Below are positions 1 through 8,801 of a DNA stretch of 64,000 nucleotides, piece after piece. A program made the translations under genes and the position numbers. Positions within the stretch are counted from its first letter, which is position 1. Each line of letters begins with the position of its first letter. The notes beneath the pieces are model-generated. The model made no database searches. It saw only the letters and a program-made list of their open reading frames with translations, and had not been told where the DNA came from. The DNA lies in assembly GCA_963704405.1 (NCBI GenBank), contig OY969903.1:4278001-4342000 (forward strand), written 5' to 3'. The stretch comes from MFD01213-c1 sp963704405. GTDB lineage: Bacteria; Planctomycetota; Phycisphaerae; Tepidisphaerales; Tepidisphaeraceae.

Positions 1-163
1 TGAATTCGATGCCGATCGGGCGGCCATCGCTTGCATAATCCACCACAAGATCGCCATCGCGGCGGGTCGTCGCGGCATGGTCCCCCGGCCGGCGATCTAG
101 ATAAAGATACGCGGCGAAGGGCTTGCCTTGGCGGTATGTGACTTCGAGGTAAGGCTTACTCAT
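1..163 (-). CDS. DUF2283-like small protein, C-terminus cut by window start
   Basis: Reading from the ATG at 163 gives a 54-residue fragment that runs off the window edge. It starts MSKPYLEVTYRQGKPFAAYL and contains a VVDYASDGRPIGIEF stretch, which matches the V-D-Y/x-G-x-x-x-G-I-E-I pattern of DUF2283 proteins. It begins 4 bp after the stop of the gene upstream, so the two are surely cotranscribed. DUF4258/DUF2283 pairs are common in bacteria and are often treated as candidate toxin-antitoxin-like pairs; the function is not established. The assignment rests on this motif only. Confidence 0.6.
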   Translation of the reverse strand, partial: MSKPYLEVTYRQGKPFAAYLYLDRRPGDHAATTRRDGDLVVDYASDGRPIGIEF

Positions 164-167
164 TGTT

Positions 168-437
168 TTATCCTACCGGGAATGCTGTCACGACAACCAG
201 TAGTTTCTCAGCCGCCTGAGGTTCGACAACGACTTCCCACGACTCGCCGCAATGAGTCGTCGAGACAACCCATCGCCCCGATGTTTGATCAACACGATAT
301 TCGGCAGCGCGCTGCAGCATGTCACGCAGATCAACTTCGTTGAAGCTTCGATCAATCATTCGTTTGGCCAGGTGTGGGTTTGAACAATCGAGTTCCCACG
401 ACCACCAATCCGGCCAATCTGATACCGATCGTACCAT
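168..437 (-). CDS. DUF4258-like small protein
   Basis: An 89-residue soluble protein. The ATG at 437 follows a GAGGG ribosome site (GGCGAGGGCGGG); an in-frame ATG at 473 has none. It shows a His-x-x-x-Arg element (NPHLAKRMIDRSFNEVDL) near the N-terminus, then YRVDQTSGRWVVS and a C-terminal hydrophobic strand (EKLLVVVTAFPV). This is the layout of DUF4258 proteins, which resemble RelE-like folds. The DUF2283-like gene follows 4 bp downstream, so this is the first gene of a two-gene operon. A toxin role is inference from the pairing only. Alternatively it is a plain hypothetical protein. Confidence 0.55.
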   Translation of the reverse strand: MVRSVSDWPDWWSWELDCSNPHLAKRMIDRSFNEVDLRDMLQRAAEYRVDQTSGRWVVSTTHCGESWEVVVEPQAAEKLLVVVTAFPVG

Positions 438-454
438 CCCGCCCTCGCCTGCGC

Positions 455-490
455 AAAGAAAACAGCCGATCAACGTTAATCAATCGGCTG
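455..490 (-). terminator. rho-independent terminator of groES-groEL
   Basis: On the minus strand, 19 bases after the groEL stop, CAGCCGAT pairs with ATCGGCTG across a 12-base loop and is followed by TTTTCTTT. Position and polarity fit the end of the groES-groEL transcript. The structure overlaps the spacer before the DUF4258-like gene, so that pair probably has its own start. Confidence 0.65.
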
Positions 491-508
491 CTGCATCGTT
501 AAAAGGAT

Positions 509-2154
509 TTAGTACATCCCGCCCATTCCACCGCCGCCGGGGGCGCCGGCGGGTTCGGGCTTGTCTTCCTTGATCTCGCTGATGATTGCATCCGTCGTCA
601 GCAGCAAGCTCGCGATGCTGGCGGCGTTCTGCAACGCTGTGCGCTCAACCTTCGTCGGAACAATCACGCCCATCTTCAGCATGTCGCCATACTCGTGCGT
701 CAGGGCGTTGTAGCCGAAGTTAGTTTCCTTTGATTCCTTGATCTTCTGCGCGATCACTGATCCGTCCACGCCGGCGTTTTCGGCGATTTGCTTAATCGGC
801 GCTTCAATGGCGCGGCGGACGATTTCCACGCCGAGCGACATGTCCTCGCTCTTGGCGTTCTTCTTCACATTATCCAGCACCTTGGCTGCCGCGCGAATGA
901 CGGCGACTCCGCCGCCGGGGAGGATGCCTTCTTCAACCGCAGCGCGGCAGGCATGGAGGGCGTCTTCAACTCTTGCCTTCTTTTCCTTCATCGCCACTTC
1001 GGTCGCGGCGCCGACGTTGATCTGGGCGACGCCGCCGGCGAGCTTGGCGAGGCGTTCCTGGAGCTTTTCGCGGTCGTAATCGCTGGTGGTGTTGTCGATC
1101 TCGGTCTTGAGCGCGGTGATGCGGGCCTTGATGGCCTTTTCGTCGCCGGCGCCTTCGATGATCGTCGTGTTATCCTTGTCGATGCGGATCTTCTTGGCCC
1201 GGCCGAGCTGATTGAGCTCGACGTTTTCAAGCTTGATGCCAAGCTCTTCGAAGATGGCGGTGCCGCCGGTGACGACTGCGACGTCTTCCAGCATGGCCTT
1301 GCGGCGATCACCAAAGCCCGGCGCCTTGACGGCGGCGACCTTCAGGGTGCCGCGCAGCTTATTCACCACCAGCGTGGCGAGCGCTTCGCCTTCAATATCT
1401 TCGGCGATGATGAGGCACGGCTTGCCCGATTCGGCGGCCTTGCTGAGCACGGGCACCAGATCGCGGGCGGACGAAATCTTCTTTTCGTAGATGAGAATGT
1501 ATGCATCGTCCAGCACAGCTTCCTGCGTGCCAGGATCGGTGATGAAATGCGGGGAGAGATAACCTTTGTCGAACTGCATGCCTTCGACAAGCTCGACGGT
1601 GGTGTCGAGGCTCTTGCCTTCTTCCACGGTGATGACGCCGTCCTTGCCGACCTTGTCCATGGCGTCGGCGATCATCTTGCCGATCTGCTCGTCCTGGTTG
1701 GCGGAGGAGGTGCCGACCTGGGCGACTTCCCTGGAGTTTTCGATCTTCTTCGACATCTTCTTCAGCTCGCCGATGATGGCATCGACGGCCAATTGAATGC
1801 CGCGCTGGATCTGGGTGGCGTTGGCGCCGGAGCCTACGTTCTTGAGGCCTTCAGAGAAGATGGCCTCGGCGTAGACGGTGGCGGTGGTGGTGCCGTCGCC
1901 GGCGACGGTGGAGGTGCGGCTGGCGACCTCTTTCACCATCTGTGCGCCATATTTTCGTAAGAATCTTCGAGTTCGATTTCCTTGGCGACGGTGACACCGT
2001 CTTTAGTGACAGTCGGTGAGCCGAAGGATTTCTCGAGGACAACGTTGCGGCCGGAAGGGCCAAGGGTGACCTTGACAGCGCGGGCGAGTTTTTTCACGCC
2101 ACGCAGAATGCTCTCGCGAGCTTCCTGGTCAAATGCGATTCGCTTAGCAGCCAT
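509..2154 (-). CDS. groEL: 60-kDa chaperonin GroEL (single-base frameshift)
   Basis: GroEL is the ATP-driven folding chamber that works with GroES in the cytoplasm. The N-terminal part reads MAAKRIAFDQEARESILRGV and VTLGPSGRNVVLEKSFGSP; the rest carries GDGTTTATV (ATP binding), the apical domain and the typical GGMGGMY tail. The reading frame breaks at 1947-1948: the family motif YENMGAQMVKEV needs GGG where the minus strand has GG, so translation would end at ENMAHRW. Restoring one G gives 548 residues, the normal GroEL length, so a sequencing or assembly error is the likeliest cause; a true frameshift in one of several groEL copies is the alternative. groES lies 109 bp upstream. No CIRCE-type operator was found near either gene. 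Confidence 0.95.
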
Positions 2155-2263
2155 GATTGGACTCCAAAGGTTATTTGTTTATTGATGTAACGCAGAACGA
2201 ATAAGCGAAGAAAAGGCAAACGCCTTGTATTGGTTCCGCGCTCAATCGTTCTGCGCTGATGCA

Positions 2264-2554
2264 TTACTCAACGACGGCGAGGACATCGTCTTCGCTCATG
2301 ATAATGATTTCTTCGCCGTCGATTTTGATCTCGGTTCCGGCATATGAGGTGAAGATGACTTCGTCGCCCTTCTTCACGCTGAAGGGGGCTTTTTCGCCAT
2401 TTTCGAGGCGTTTGCCGTCTCCGATGGCGAGGATTTTGCCGCGCTTGGGCTTTTCCTTGGCGCTGTCGGGGAGGACGATGCCGGATTTGGTTTTGGATTC
2501 AGCCTCGACGCGTTTGACGAGGATCTTGTCACCGAGAGGTCGCAGTTTGGCCAT
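2264..2554 (-). CDS. groES: 10-kDa co-chaperonin GroES
   Basis: Caps the GroEL chamber. It is 96 residues, starting MAKLRPLGDKILVKRVEAE, with the mobile-loop region TKSGIVLPDSAKEKP and the closing hydrophobic strand EEIIIMSEDDVLAVVE, both diagnostic of GroES. The ATG at 2554 is preferred because AGGAG sits 8 bases before it; an ATG two codons upstream (2560) is only 2 bases from AGGAG. It is the first gene of the groES-groEL operon. The 124 bp upstream hold imperfect copies of a GTCCGTTGT-type repeat rather than a heat-shock operator that I can recognise. Confidence 0.96.
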   Translation of the reverse strand: MAKLRPLGDKILVKRVEAESKTKSGIVLPDSAKEKPKRGKILAIGDGKRLENGEKAPFSVKKGDEVIFTSYAGTEIKIDGEEIIIMSEDDVLAVVE

Positions 2555-2678
2555 TGCCATTACTCCTTAAAATTGTCAGTAGTCCGTTGTTCACTGTCCG
2601 TTGTTATTACACTGATCACACTATTCGTGGCTTTCGTGTCAGCGACGGACAACTGACAGCGGGCCACGGACAGTTTTT

Positions 2679-3092
2679 TTAACCTTCGTTGGGCCAGCGG
2701 CTTTCGTAGTGCCGCCGCATGACTCTGGCGAGGGAGTCGAGCAGCAGGTTGAAATCAACCGGCTTGCTTAAGACGCTGAAGACTTTCATCCCCAGCGCTT
2801 CGTGCAGCAGGTGGTTGGTCAGGTGATCGGCGAGCAAAATCGCCGGTGGCGGGCTGGGAAATTCCCGCATCCGCTTGATCACCTGCATTCCACCAAGCTG
2901 CGGCATCTGCTGGTCGAGCACAGCCACATGAATCTGGCCGGACTCAATCAGACGAAGCGCCTCGCGGCCGGTGCGGGCGGCGACGGTCTGGACACCCTGA
3001 GGGGCCAAAAGCCCGCGAATGACCTGAGTCCAGGCTTCATGCTCGTCTGCCACCAGGACGGTTAACCGATGTGCGTTTTCGTTTGGGAGCAT
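2679..3092 (-). CDS. single-domain response regulator receiver protein
   Basis: A CheY-like receiver domain with no output domain, 137 residues from the ATG at 3092 (GAGG 5 bases before it; a GTG two codons upstream is the alternative). The acidic pair is in LVADEHEAW, the phospho-acceptor aspartate in VAVLDQQMPQLGG, and the conserved lysine in VLSKPVDF. It presumably receives a phosphoryl group from an unlinked histidine kinase. The conserved Thr/Ser position appears as A in AILLADHL, which may alter the phosphorylation switch. It sits upstream of groES on the same strand but is separated by a repeat-rich spacer, so co-regulation is uncertain. Confidence 0.85.
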   Translation of the reverse strand: MLPNENAHRLTVLVADEHEAWTQVIRGLLAPQGVQTVAARTGREALRLIESGQIHVAVLDQQMPQLGGMQVIKRMREFPSPPPAILLADHLTNHLLHEALGMKVFSVLSKPVDFNLLLDSLARVMRRHYESRWPNEG

Positions 3093-3393
3093 AGGCACCT
3101 CGGTCCTTCCACTGGTTATGCAATAACAACGGGCGTGCCCGGAACAGGTGAGAAATGGATGGGGACATTCGGGGTGTAAATCCTTTATTATAATCGTCTT
3201 ATGGGGTATCGATGGTTTGGGAAGGCATGCTCCTTTTCAGAGCATTCCTGCCAAAGCAGGCGGGGCCGCGAATACGGCTGCCAGTGTGGCAGAAACGGGG
3301 ATGTCAGGTTTAAGTTTCAAGGCCGGTGGGGAATGGAATGGAAGGAAGGGGCCGCCGTGCTGATGGGTTCGGGGTCTGCTACAATTTGGGCCT

Positions 3394-4665
3394 ATGACTG
3401 ACTGGACGAGCTATGTTGAGCAGATCGGTGTGGCGGCGCGGCGGGCGTCGCGGCAGTTGGGGGGATTGCGCGGGGCGATCAAGATTGAGGCGCTGACGCA
3501 GATGGCCGCCGCGCTTCGGAGAGATCGGCAGAAGATTCTGGAGGCGAATGCGACGGATATTGAAAACGCGAAGAAGGCGGAGCTTGCGCAGCCGCTGATT
3601 GAGCGGCTTAAGCTAAGCGAAAAGAAAATTGAATCGATCGCGTCCAGTGTCGAGCAGATTGCGGGGCAGACGGACCCGGTGGGGTCGATCATTGAAGGAT
3701 ATGTTCGGCCGAACGGGCTGCGGATTCAGAAGGTGCGCGTGCCGCTGGGGGTGGTGTTGTTTTTTTATGAGTCGCGGCCGAACGTGACCAGCGATGCGGC
3801 GGCGCTGTGCATTAAATCCGGAAACGCGGTTATTTTGCGAGGTGGGAAGGAATCGCTTTATTCCAATCGGGCGATCGGGGCGGTGATCGCCGAGTCGCTG
3901 GAAGGATCGGGGATCGATCCGGCGGCAGTGCAGTTGATCGAATCGACCGATCGGGCGCTGGTTCCCCCGCTGCTGAAGCTGGATAAATATATTGACCTGG
4001 TGATCCTGCGCGGCGGGGAAAGTCTGATCCGGGCAATTGTTGCAGATTCCACCATTCCCGTGCTGAAGCATTACACGGGCAACTGCCACGTGTACGTCGA
4101 CGCCGGCGCGGTGGGGATGGAGCAGGAGGTTCGGGATGTCTGCCTGAATGCCAAGACGGGTTATCCCGGCGGCGCCGTTTGCAACGCGGCGGAGAAGATT
4201 CTATTTCATCGAGTGGCCGCCGAGCAATTGCTTGCAAAGGTATGCGCCGACTTGGCGGGCAAAGGGGTGGAAATTCGCGGTGATGCGATGACGTGTGGGC
4301 TTTATCCAGCCGCCAAGCCGGCGACGGAGGAAGACTGGCATGCGGAATATCTGAGCTTCACGATCGCAATTAAAGTGGTTGATACGTTGGGCGATGCGAT
4401 TGCACATATTAATGAATATGGAAGCCACCATACGGATGCAATTTTGAGCGCGGATACGAGGGCGATTGATGAATTTACAAGGGACGTGGACAGCGGCTCG
4501 GTCATGGTGAATGCCAGCACGCGGTTCGCGGACGGGGGCGAATATGGGCTGGGTGCGGAATTGGGGATCAGCACAGATAAGCTGCACGCCCGCGGCCCGA
4601 TGGGGGCGAATGATCTGACGACGTATAAATGGATCGTGACGGGGTCCGGGCATATCCGGCCATGA
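3394..4665 (+). CDS. proA: glutamate-5-semialdehyde dehydrogenase (gamma-glutamyl phosphate reductase)
   Basis: Second step of proline synthesis: NADPH-dependent reduction of gamma-glutamyl phosphate to glutamate semialdehyde in the cytoplasm. It is 423 residues, normal for ProA. Diagnostic motifs are VLFFYESRPNVTSDAAALC, GNAVILRGGKES, the catalytic cysteine at about residue 263 in NAKTGYPGGAVCNAAEK, and the C-terminal DSGSVMVNASTRFADGGEYG followed by LGAELGISTDKLHARGPMG. No proB is adjacent. A TATAAT sits at 3189-3194, about 200 bp upstream, with no convincing -35 box, and the 295-bp gap before the gene shows no coding sequence. A hairpin terminator lies about 110 bp after the stop. Confidence 0.97.
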   Translation: MTDWTSYVEQIGVAARRASRQLGGLRGAIKIEALTQMAAALRRDRQKILEANATDIENAKKAELAQPLIERLKLSEKKIESIASSVEQIAGQTDPVGSIIEGYVRPNGLRIQKVRVPLGVVLFFYESRPNVTSDAAALCIKSGNAVILRGGKESLYSNRAIGAVIAESLEGSGIDPAAVQLIESTDRALVPPLLKLDKYIDLVILRGGESLIRAIVADSTIPVLKHYTGNCHVYVDAGAVGMEQEVRDVCLNAKTGYPGGAVCNAAEKILFHRVAAEQLLAKVCADLAGKGVEIRGDAMTCGLYPAAKPATEEDWHAEYLSFTIAIKVVDTLGDAIAHINEYGSHHTDAILSADTRAIDEFTRDVDSGSVMVNASTRFADGGEYGLGAELGISTDKLHARGPMGANDLTTYKWIVTGSGHIRP

Positions 4666-4776
4666 TTTTATTTGGGCGGTTTGAGGATGGGATGCCGGGG
4701 CCAATTTCCCGAGGCCAAAATTTTTTGCCTGAAGGATTTGACGAACGGCGGGAATGTCATAAACTATGGTCCTAGT

Positions 4777-4840
4777 CGACGGGATCCCCGAGAACCCGGT
4801 CTTCCCCCCCCAGACCCTTCTCGCCCCGTCGGCTTTTTTT
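4777..4840 (+). terminator. rho-independent terminator after proA
   Basis: CGACGGG (4777-4783) pairs with CCCGTCG (4825-4831), and inside it GAGAA pairs with TTCTC. The stem is followed at once by a run of seven T. It lies between proA and the convergent oxidoreductase gene and points away from proA. Confidence 0.7.
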
Positions 4841-4883
4841 CTGCGCTGAGGCGGGCGTGAGTTTCTGTCGCACTGGATGCGAA

Positions 4884-5936
4884 TTAAATTCGCGACACCT
4901 GCACCTGTCGTCTCATCTCTTCCAACACCCGCATGTTCCCGATGCTGTCTTGCCGAGAAATACGCGGCGGAAGGTTGTCCAGCACGACGGCCGCGAAATC
5001 GTCGGCTTCGATTCCATAGAGCTCGCCGTGAACCGGCACGCGCACAAGCTCGCGTGGCGGAGGTTGGGGGGCAGCCGGCGCTTTCGCGATGCCATCCATT
5101 TTGGGCGGTGTGCCCCGGGCGATTATGAAGCTGGCGGCATCGCGGGGCGGTTTCCAGGGGACGGGTATTTCGATGAAGCCTTCGTCGCCGCAGAGGCAGG
5201 CGGTGTTGTCGGCCTGCGTCGTCATGCCGCAGGTGAAACTGGCGAGGATTCCGTTGGGGAAGGTCATCGTGCCGACGGCCAGATCATCAACACCGCTTGT
5301 GTGAAGACGGGCGCTGACGGAGACGGAAGTGGGCTCATCGCCTGCGAAGCAGCGGGAGAAGTTGATGCAGTAGCAACCGACATCCATCAACCCACCGCCG
5401 GCAAGTTGCGGATCGAAGCGGATGTTTCCGGCGATCCTGGTCGTGCGGAAGCAGAAGCTCGTGCGGATGAGTTTCAATTCGCCGATCACGCCGGAGCGAA
5501 CAGCCTGCATCACCGCGAGCGTCTGCGGGTGGCTTCGGTACATGAACGCCTCAACCAACGCGCGGCCCTGGCGGCGGGAGACATCGAACATTTCTTCGGC
5601 CTCGGCCACGGTGACGGCGATCGGCTTTTCGCAGAGCACATGCTTGCCGGCGCGGAGGGCTTTGATTGTCCATTCAAAGTGCATGGAGTTCGGCAGGGAT
5701 ATGTAGACGGCGTTAATGGCAGGATCGTTTAGAAGTTCGTCATATGTGCCGTATGCGGCCGCGATGGCATGGATCCTGGCGAAAGGGATTGCGGAGGAAA
5801 GCTGGCGCGATGCGACGGCGGTCATCACGCCGCGCTGCGAAGCGGCCACGCCTGTCGCGAATTGGCCGGCAATGTTGCCGGTTCCAAGGATGCCCCAGCG
5901 CAAACGATCGGTGGCGGGTATCATGGGGGGAAGCAT
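4884..5936 (-). CDS. Gfo/Idh/MocA-family NAD(P)-dependent oxidoreductase
   Basis: A 350-residue soluble sugar or polyol dehydrogenase-like protein. The Rossmann fold opens with RWGILGTGNIAGQFATGVA (G-x-G-x-x-A). The family signature AGKHVLCEKPIAVTVAEAEE carries the E-K-P triplet, with the substrate-domain lysine/tyrosine region in ALVEAFMYRSHPQ. The C-terminal half is the usual alpha/beta domain with GGGLMDVGCYCINFSR. No export signal is visible, unlike the second family member at 45.5 kb. The substrate cannot be told from sequence. It is convergent with proA and divergent from the lipoprotein gene at 6021. Confidence 0.9.
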   Translation of the reverse strand: MLPPMIPATDRLRWGILGTGNIAGQFATGVAASQRGVMTAVASRQLSSAIPFARIHAIAAAYGTYDELLNDPAINAVYISLPNSMHFEWTIKALRAGKHVLCEKPIAVTVAEAEEMFDVSRRQGRALVEAFMYRSHPQTLAVMQAVRSGVIGELKLIRTSFCFRTTRIAGNIRFDPQLAGGGLMDVGCYCINFSRCFAGDEPTSVSVSARLHTSGVDDLAVGTMTFPNGILASFTCGMTTQADNTACLCGDEGFIEIPVPWKPPRDAASFIIARGTPPKMDGIAKAPAAPQPPPRELVRVPVHGELYGIEADDFAAVVLDNLPPRISRQDSIGNMRVLEEMRRQVQVSRI

Positions 5937-6020
5937 AACAATCTACTGCGATCAGCGGCAGCGGGTTATTATGTTTGCCGCGTTCTTCAGGCGGAGGGGG
6001 CTTGTACGGGAGTGAACAAG

Positions 6021-6521
6021 ATGATGCGTGGGCTTTGCTCTAAACCGTATGCCTTGACCTTAGTGGCATTCACATTCATGACGCGGTTTTTGGCTGGTTG
6101 TCAGACGGCCCCGCCGCTCATGCGGCCAACGGAGGTGATGAGTTCGACCCAGGCGACGGCGATTGTGGACGAGACGGAGCAGGCGCAGCGCGATGTACGA
6201 ATGACGCCGCCCAAGTATTGGAACGGGATCGATATTCCCAGGAAGTTCTGGGGCGCGTCGATCCTTGCAATACACCCGTTACGGCTGTCCCAGGATGGGG
6301 GGAATGTCGACATTATCCTGCAAGAGGATGGCAAGATGGAATCGGGATTGATTGTCGTTCCGTCGATATCCAGCACATTCCCAGAGCCGGAACCGAATGG
6401 AATGTTGCGACCCATGGTGTTATCCGCCGACGGAACCATGCGGCCGGGCAAGGCGGTTTCGAATAATGACCAGACTCGGGAGGAGAGCGGTCTCTACAGC
6501 TATAGCCGACCGAAAAAGTAG
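6021..6521 (+). CDS. small lipoprotein of unknown function
   Basis: A 166-residue protein from the double ATG at 6021. The N-terminus has a charged start, a hydrophobic core and a lipobox LAGC (FTFMTRFLAGCQTAPP), so it is predicted to be exported, lipidated at that cysteine and anchored in a membrane. The mature part holds no family I recognise; it has NGIDIPRKFWGASILAIHP and VDIILQEDGKMESGLIVVP strands and a charged end. It stands alone: upstream is a divergent oxidoreductase and downstream a 235-bp gap before the aminotransferase. Confidence 0.6.
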   Translation: MMRGLCSKPYALTLVAFTFMTRFLAGCQTAPPLMRPTEVMSSTQATAIVDETEQAQRDVRMTPPKYWNGIDIPRKFWGASILAIHPLRLSQDGGNVDIILQEDGKMESGLIVVPSISSTFPEPEPNGMLRPMVLSADGTMRPGKAVSNNDQTREESGLYSYSRPKK

Positions 6522-6756
6522 CTCTATCGCAGGAGTATGTCCGTGTGAGGACCGGCAGCGCGGGAACGTCAGCGTCGCATAATTCGTCGCACAATTCATG
6601 GCATTTTGAACTGCCGAGAACCTCTATGATAAGACGAAAAACTTCGCCGCGGGATTCCTGGCAAGGTGGCGGCGGCATGTAAGCCAGCAAGAATGCGGTC
6701 GCTTTTATCCCTCCAAAGATTTCTGCTATCTTCGTGCTCCAGAAACAAAGGATCTG

Positions 6757-7965
6757 ATGTCTGATACCATCGACACCATCGCACATGGCAAGCAGGTGCT
6801 TATTGGGAATTACGATCGCAAGCCGATCGTCATGGCCCGTGGCCAAGGGTCTTTTCTCTGGGACTCGGATGGGAAAAAGTATCTCGATCTCTTCGCCGGT
6901 TTTGGAGCGGCGGTTTTGGGGCATTGTCATCCGGCGCTGATCGCCGCGGCGAATGAACAGGCATCGCAGCTCTGGCATGTGGGCAACACGTTTTACACGA
7001 CACCGCAGATTGAATTTGCCGATCGGCTGAATCAGACGGCATTCACCGGCCAGGCATTTTTCTGTCATAGCGGGCTGGAGGCGAATGAGGCCGCCGTGAA
7101 ACTTGCGCGGCTCAAAGGGCAGCAATATTCTCCGAAACGCTGGAAGACGGTTGCGATGAACCGTTCATTCCACGGGCGATCATTGGCGATGATCAACGCG
7201 ACGGGCAATCCAGCCGTGCGCGTGGGGTTTGAACCGCCGGTTCCCGGCTTCACGCATGTTGATCTTGGCGATATGGAAGGGCTGTCGGCGGCGGTGGATT
7301 CCGAGACGGCCGCCGTCATGGTCGAACCGATCCAGGGAGAAGGCGGGATGCATCCCGCGCCGATGGATTACATCGTCGAGCTTCGGCGGCTGTGCGATGA
7401 GCGCGGCGTTGTCCTGATCTACGATGAAGTCTGGACAGGCGGCGGACGCACCGGAAAATGGTTCGGGCATCAGCATCTTAAAGATGCTGCAGGAAAGGTC
7501 ATCACGCCGGATATCATGACCCTGGGCAAAGCCGTCGGCGGCGGACTGCCGGTTGGAGTGATGTTTGCCAGGCCGGAGATCGCCAGCCTGCTCGTGCCCG
7601 GCAAACACGGATGCACCCTCGGTGGAAATCCCATCTGCATGGCCGTGGCGAAGACAATCTTTGATGTTATTGAGAAGGAAGGATTGACGGATCACGCCGC
7701 CTCGCTGGGCGAATATGGGATGGCGCGGCTGAAGAACGAAAAACGCATCGCCGCCAAAATCGCAGCGATCCGCGGCAAGGGATTGATGATCGGTGTAGAC
7801 CTGAAAGCACCACCGGATCACCTGATCGACCAGGCGCTGGCCAAAGGACTCATCATCAACCTGACGGCCAAGACCGTGATCCGCCTTGCGCCGCCGATCA
7901 ATATTACGAAAGAAGATTGGGATCGGGGGTTGGATCTTTTGATTGAGACGATCGCGGCGCTGTGA
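6757..7965 (+). CDS. argD: class-III aminotransferase, acetylornithine aminotransferase type
   Basis: A PLP-dependent aminotransferase of 402 residues, the usual ArgD length. It shows GQGSFLWDSDGKKYLDLFAG at the N-terminus, CHSGLEANEAAVKLAR, RSFHGRSLAMINATGN, the PLP-contacting aspartate at about 223 in LIYDEVWTGGGRTGKWF, and the Schiff-base lysine at about 258 in MTLGKAVGGGLPVG. ArgD converts N-acetylglutamate semialdehyde to N-acetylornithine in arginine synthesis. Most ArgD proteins read DEVQ where this has DEVW, so a related omega-aminotransferase role is possible. No other arg gene is adjacent. The higBA operator and promoter start 12 bp after its stop. Confidence 0.82.
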   Translation: MSDTIDTIAHGKQVLIGNYDRKPIVMARGQGSFLWDSDGKKYLDLFAGFGAAVLGHCHPALIAAANEQASQLWHVGNTFYTTPQIEFADRLNQTAFTGQAFFCHSGLEANEAAVKLARLKGQQYSPKRWKTVAMNRSFHGRSLAMINATGNPAVRVGFEPPVPGFTHVDLGDMEGLSAAVDSETAAVMVEPIQGEGGMHPAPMDYIVELRRLCDERGVVLIYDEVWTGGGRTGKWFGHQHLKDAAGKVITPDIMTLGKAVGGGLPVGVMFARPEIASLLVPGKHGCTLGGNPICMAVAKTIFDVIEKEGLTDHAASLGEYGMARLKNEKRIAAKIAAIRGKGLMIGVDLKAPPDHLIDQALAKGLIINLTAKTVIRLAPPINITKEDWDRGLDLLIETIAAL

Positions 7966-7976
7966 TGCGATCTGAT

Positions 7977-8011
7977 TTGACAATAACCGCCATCGTATAT
8001 AAATTGTATAC
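7977..8011 (+). promoter_or_regulatory. higBA promoter with overlapping 17-bp palindromic operator
   Basis: TTGACA at 7977-7982 is a perfect -35 box. A -10-like TAAATT (17-bp spacing) or TATAAA (15-bp spacing) lies inside a near-perfect palindrome, GTATATAAATTGTATAC at 7995-8011. Both arms match except for one base each and a central base. A palindrome over the -10 box is what an autoregulating HigA-type antitoxin would bind. It ends only 5 bases before the GTG start of the toxin, so the mRNA should have almost no leader. Confidence 0.6.
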
Positions 8012-8016
8012 ATCCA

Positions 8017-8328
8017 GTGAGAATTATCAGTCCATCCCGGCTCAAAGCGTTCTGGAAAACGCATCGAGATGCGGAAGGTGAACTGAAAATCTGGCGGCGA
8101 ATCACCCGCAGGGCTGCGTGGAAAAGCCCGGCAGATGTGAAACAGGCTTTCGGCGCCCGAGTGGACTTCGTAAAAGTTGCCAGCGGCAAAACAATAGCGG
8201 TGTTTGACATTCGCAATAATAAATACCGGATGATTGCGGCAATTCATTACGATCATCCCCGGGTATTCGTACTTCGGATTTTCGACCATAAAGAATATGA
8301 TCTGAACAACTGGAAGGACGAGCTATGA
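8017..8328 (+). CDS. higB: HigB-family mRNA interferase toxin
   Basis: A 103-residue RelE-fold toxin of the HigB type, predicted to cleave ribosome-bound mRNA. It starts at GTG with MRIISPSRLKAFWKTHRDAE, very typical of HigB. It continues with the W-x-x-A/P-x-D-V element in AAWKSPADVKQAFG and the basic strand RNNKYRMIAAIHYDHPRVFV, and ends with DHKEYDLNNWKDEL. The stop overlaps the start of the antitoxin gene by 4 bases (ATGA), so the two are translationally coupled. The toxin-first order is the higBA arrangement. Confidence 0.85.
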   Translation: MRIISPSRLKAFWKTHRDAEGELKIWRRITRRAAWKSPADVKQAFGARVDFVKVASGKTIAVFDIRNNKYRMIAAIHYDHPRVFVLRIFDHKEYDLNNWKDEL

Positions 8329-8750
8329 AATCCAAAGCCTCAAGCCTGCCAGCAAATCTTCCCCGAACTTTCAGCGACTTGAATGCGCTGCATCCGCTCC
8401 GGCCCATCAATGACAAAATTGACTTGAACAATGCGCGGGAATTAATGGACCGCCTGGCCGTCCTCGACAAGCGGACCAGGGATCAGGAAGATTATCTCGC
8501 GACGCTCATTCTCCTGGTCGAAGATTATGAAGGGGCGGATGAAGATGACACCGACGACATAGAGCCGCTGGAAGTGCTGAAGTATCTGATGCAGGGCCAC
8601 GGCATGTCGGCGTCGGACCTTGGTCGGCTGCTGGGCGAACGAACGCTCGGCCCGGCCATCGTGCGAGGCGACCGGGAACTCAGTAAGACACATATCCGAA
8701 TTCTCTGCAAGCATTTTGGCGTCGGGCCGGAGCTGTTTTTCAAAATTTGA
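8325..8750 (+). CDS. higA: HigA-type helix-turn-helix antitoxin
   Basis: A 141-residue antitoxin overlapping higB by ATGA. The acidic middle (EDYEGADEDDTDDIEPLEV) is followed by a helix-turn-helix in the last 50 residues: LKYLMQGHGMSASDLGRLLG, then GDRELSKTHIRILCKHFGVG. This HigA subtype usually sits with HigB toxins of the same kind. It should neutralise HigB and repress the operon through the palindrome at 7995-8011. No transcription terminator was noticed before the next gene, which starts 51 bp downstream. Confidence 0.85.
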   Translation: MKSKASSLPANLPRTFSDLNALHPLRPINDKIDLNNARELMDRLAVLDKRTRDQEDYLATLILLVEDYEGADEDDTDDIEPLEVLKYLMQGHGMSASDLGRLLGERTLGPAIVRGDRELSKTHIRILCKHFGVGPELFFKI

Positions 8751-8801
8751 CGCCATGACATGAGCATGTTCGTTTGTGTGGGATTCCCAGGAGCACATCC
8801 A

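Noticed and set aside
788..1960. 390-codon open frame on the plus strand opposite groEL
   Set aside because: It is an antisense shadow of a strongly biased G+C-rich gene; the protein has no plausible domains and groEL is certain on the other strand.
2155..2680. CIRCE heat-shock operator near groES-groEL
   Set aside because: No TTAGCACTC-type inverted repeat is present before groES or groEL; only GTCCGTTG-type repeats were found.
3148..3401. Small open frames upstream of proA
   Set aside because: No ribosome site or conserved feature, and two frames overlap; the stretch is better read as proA leader.
4857..5732. 291-codon open frame opposite the Gfo/Idh gene
   Set aside because: The oxidoreductase on the minus strand has complete family motifs; this frame has none.
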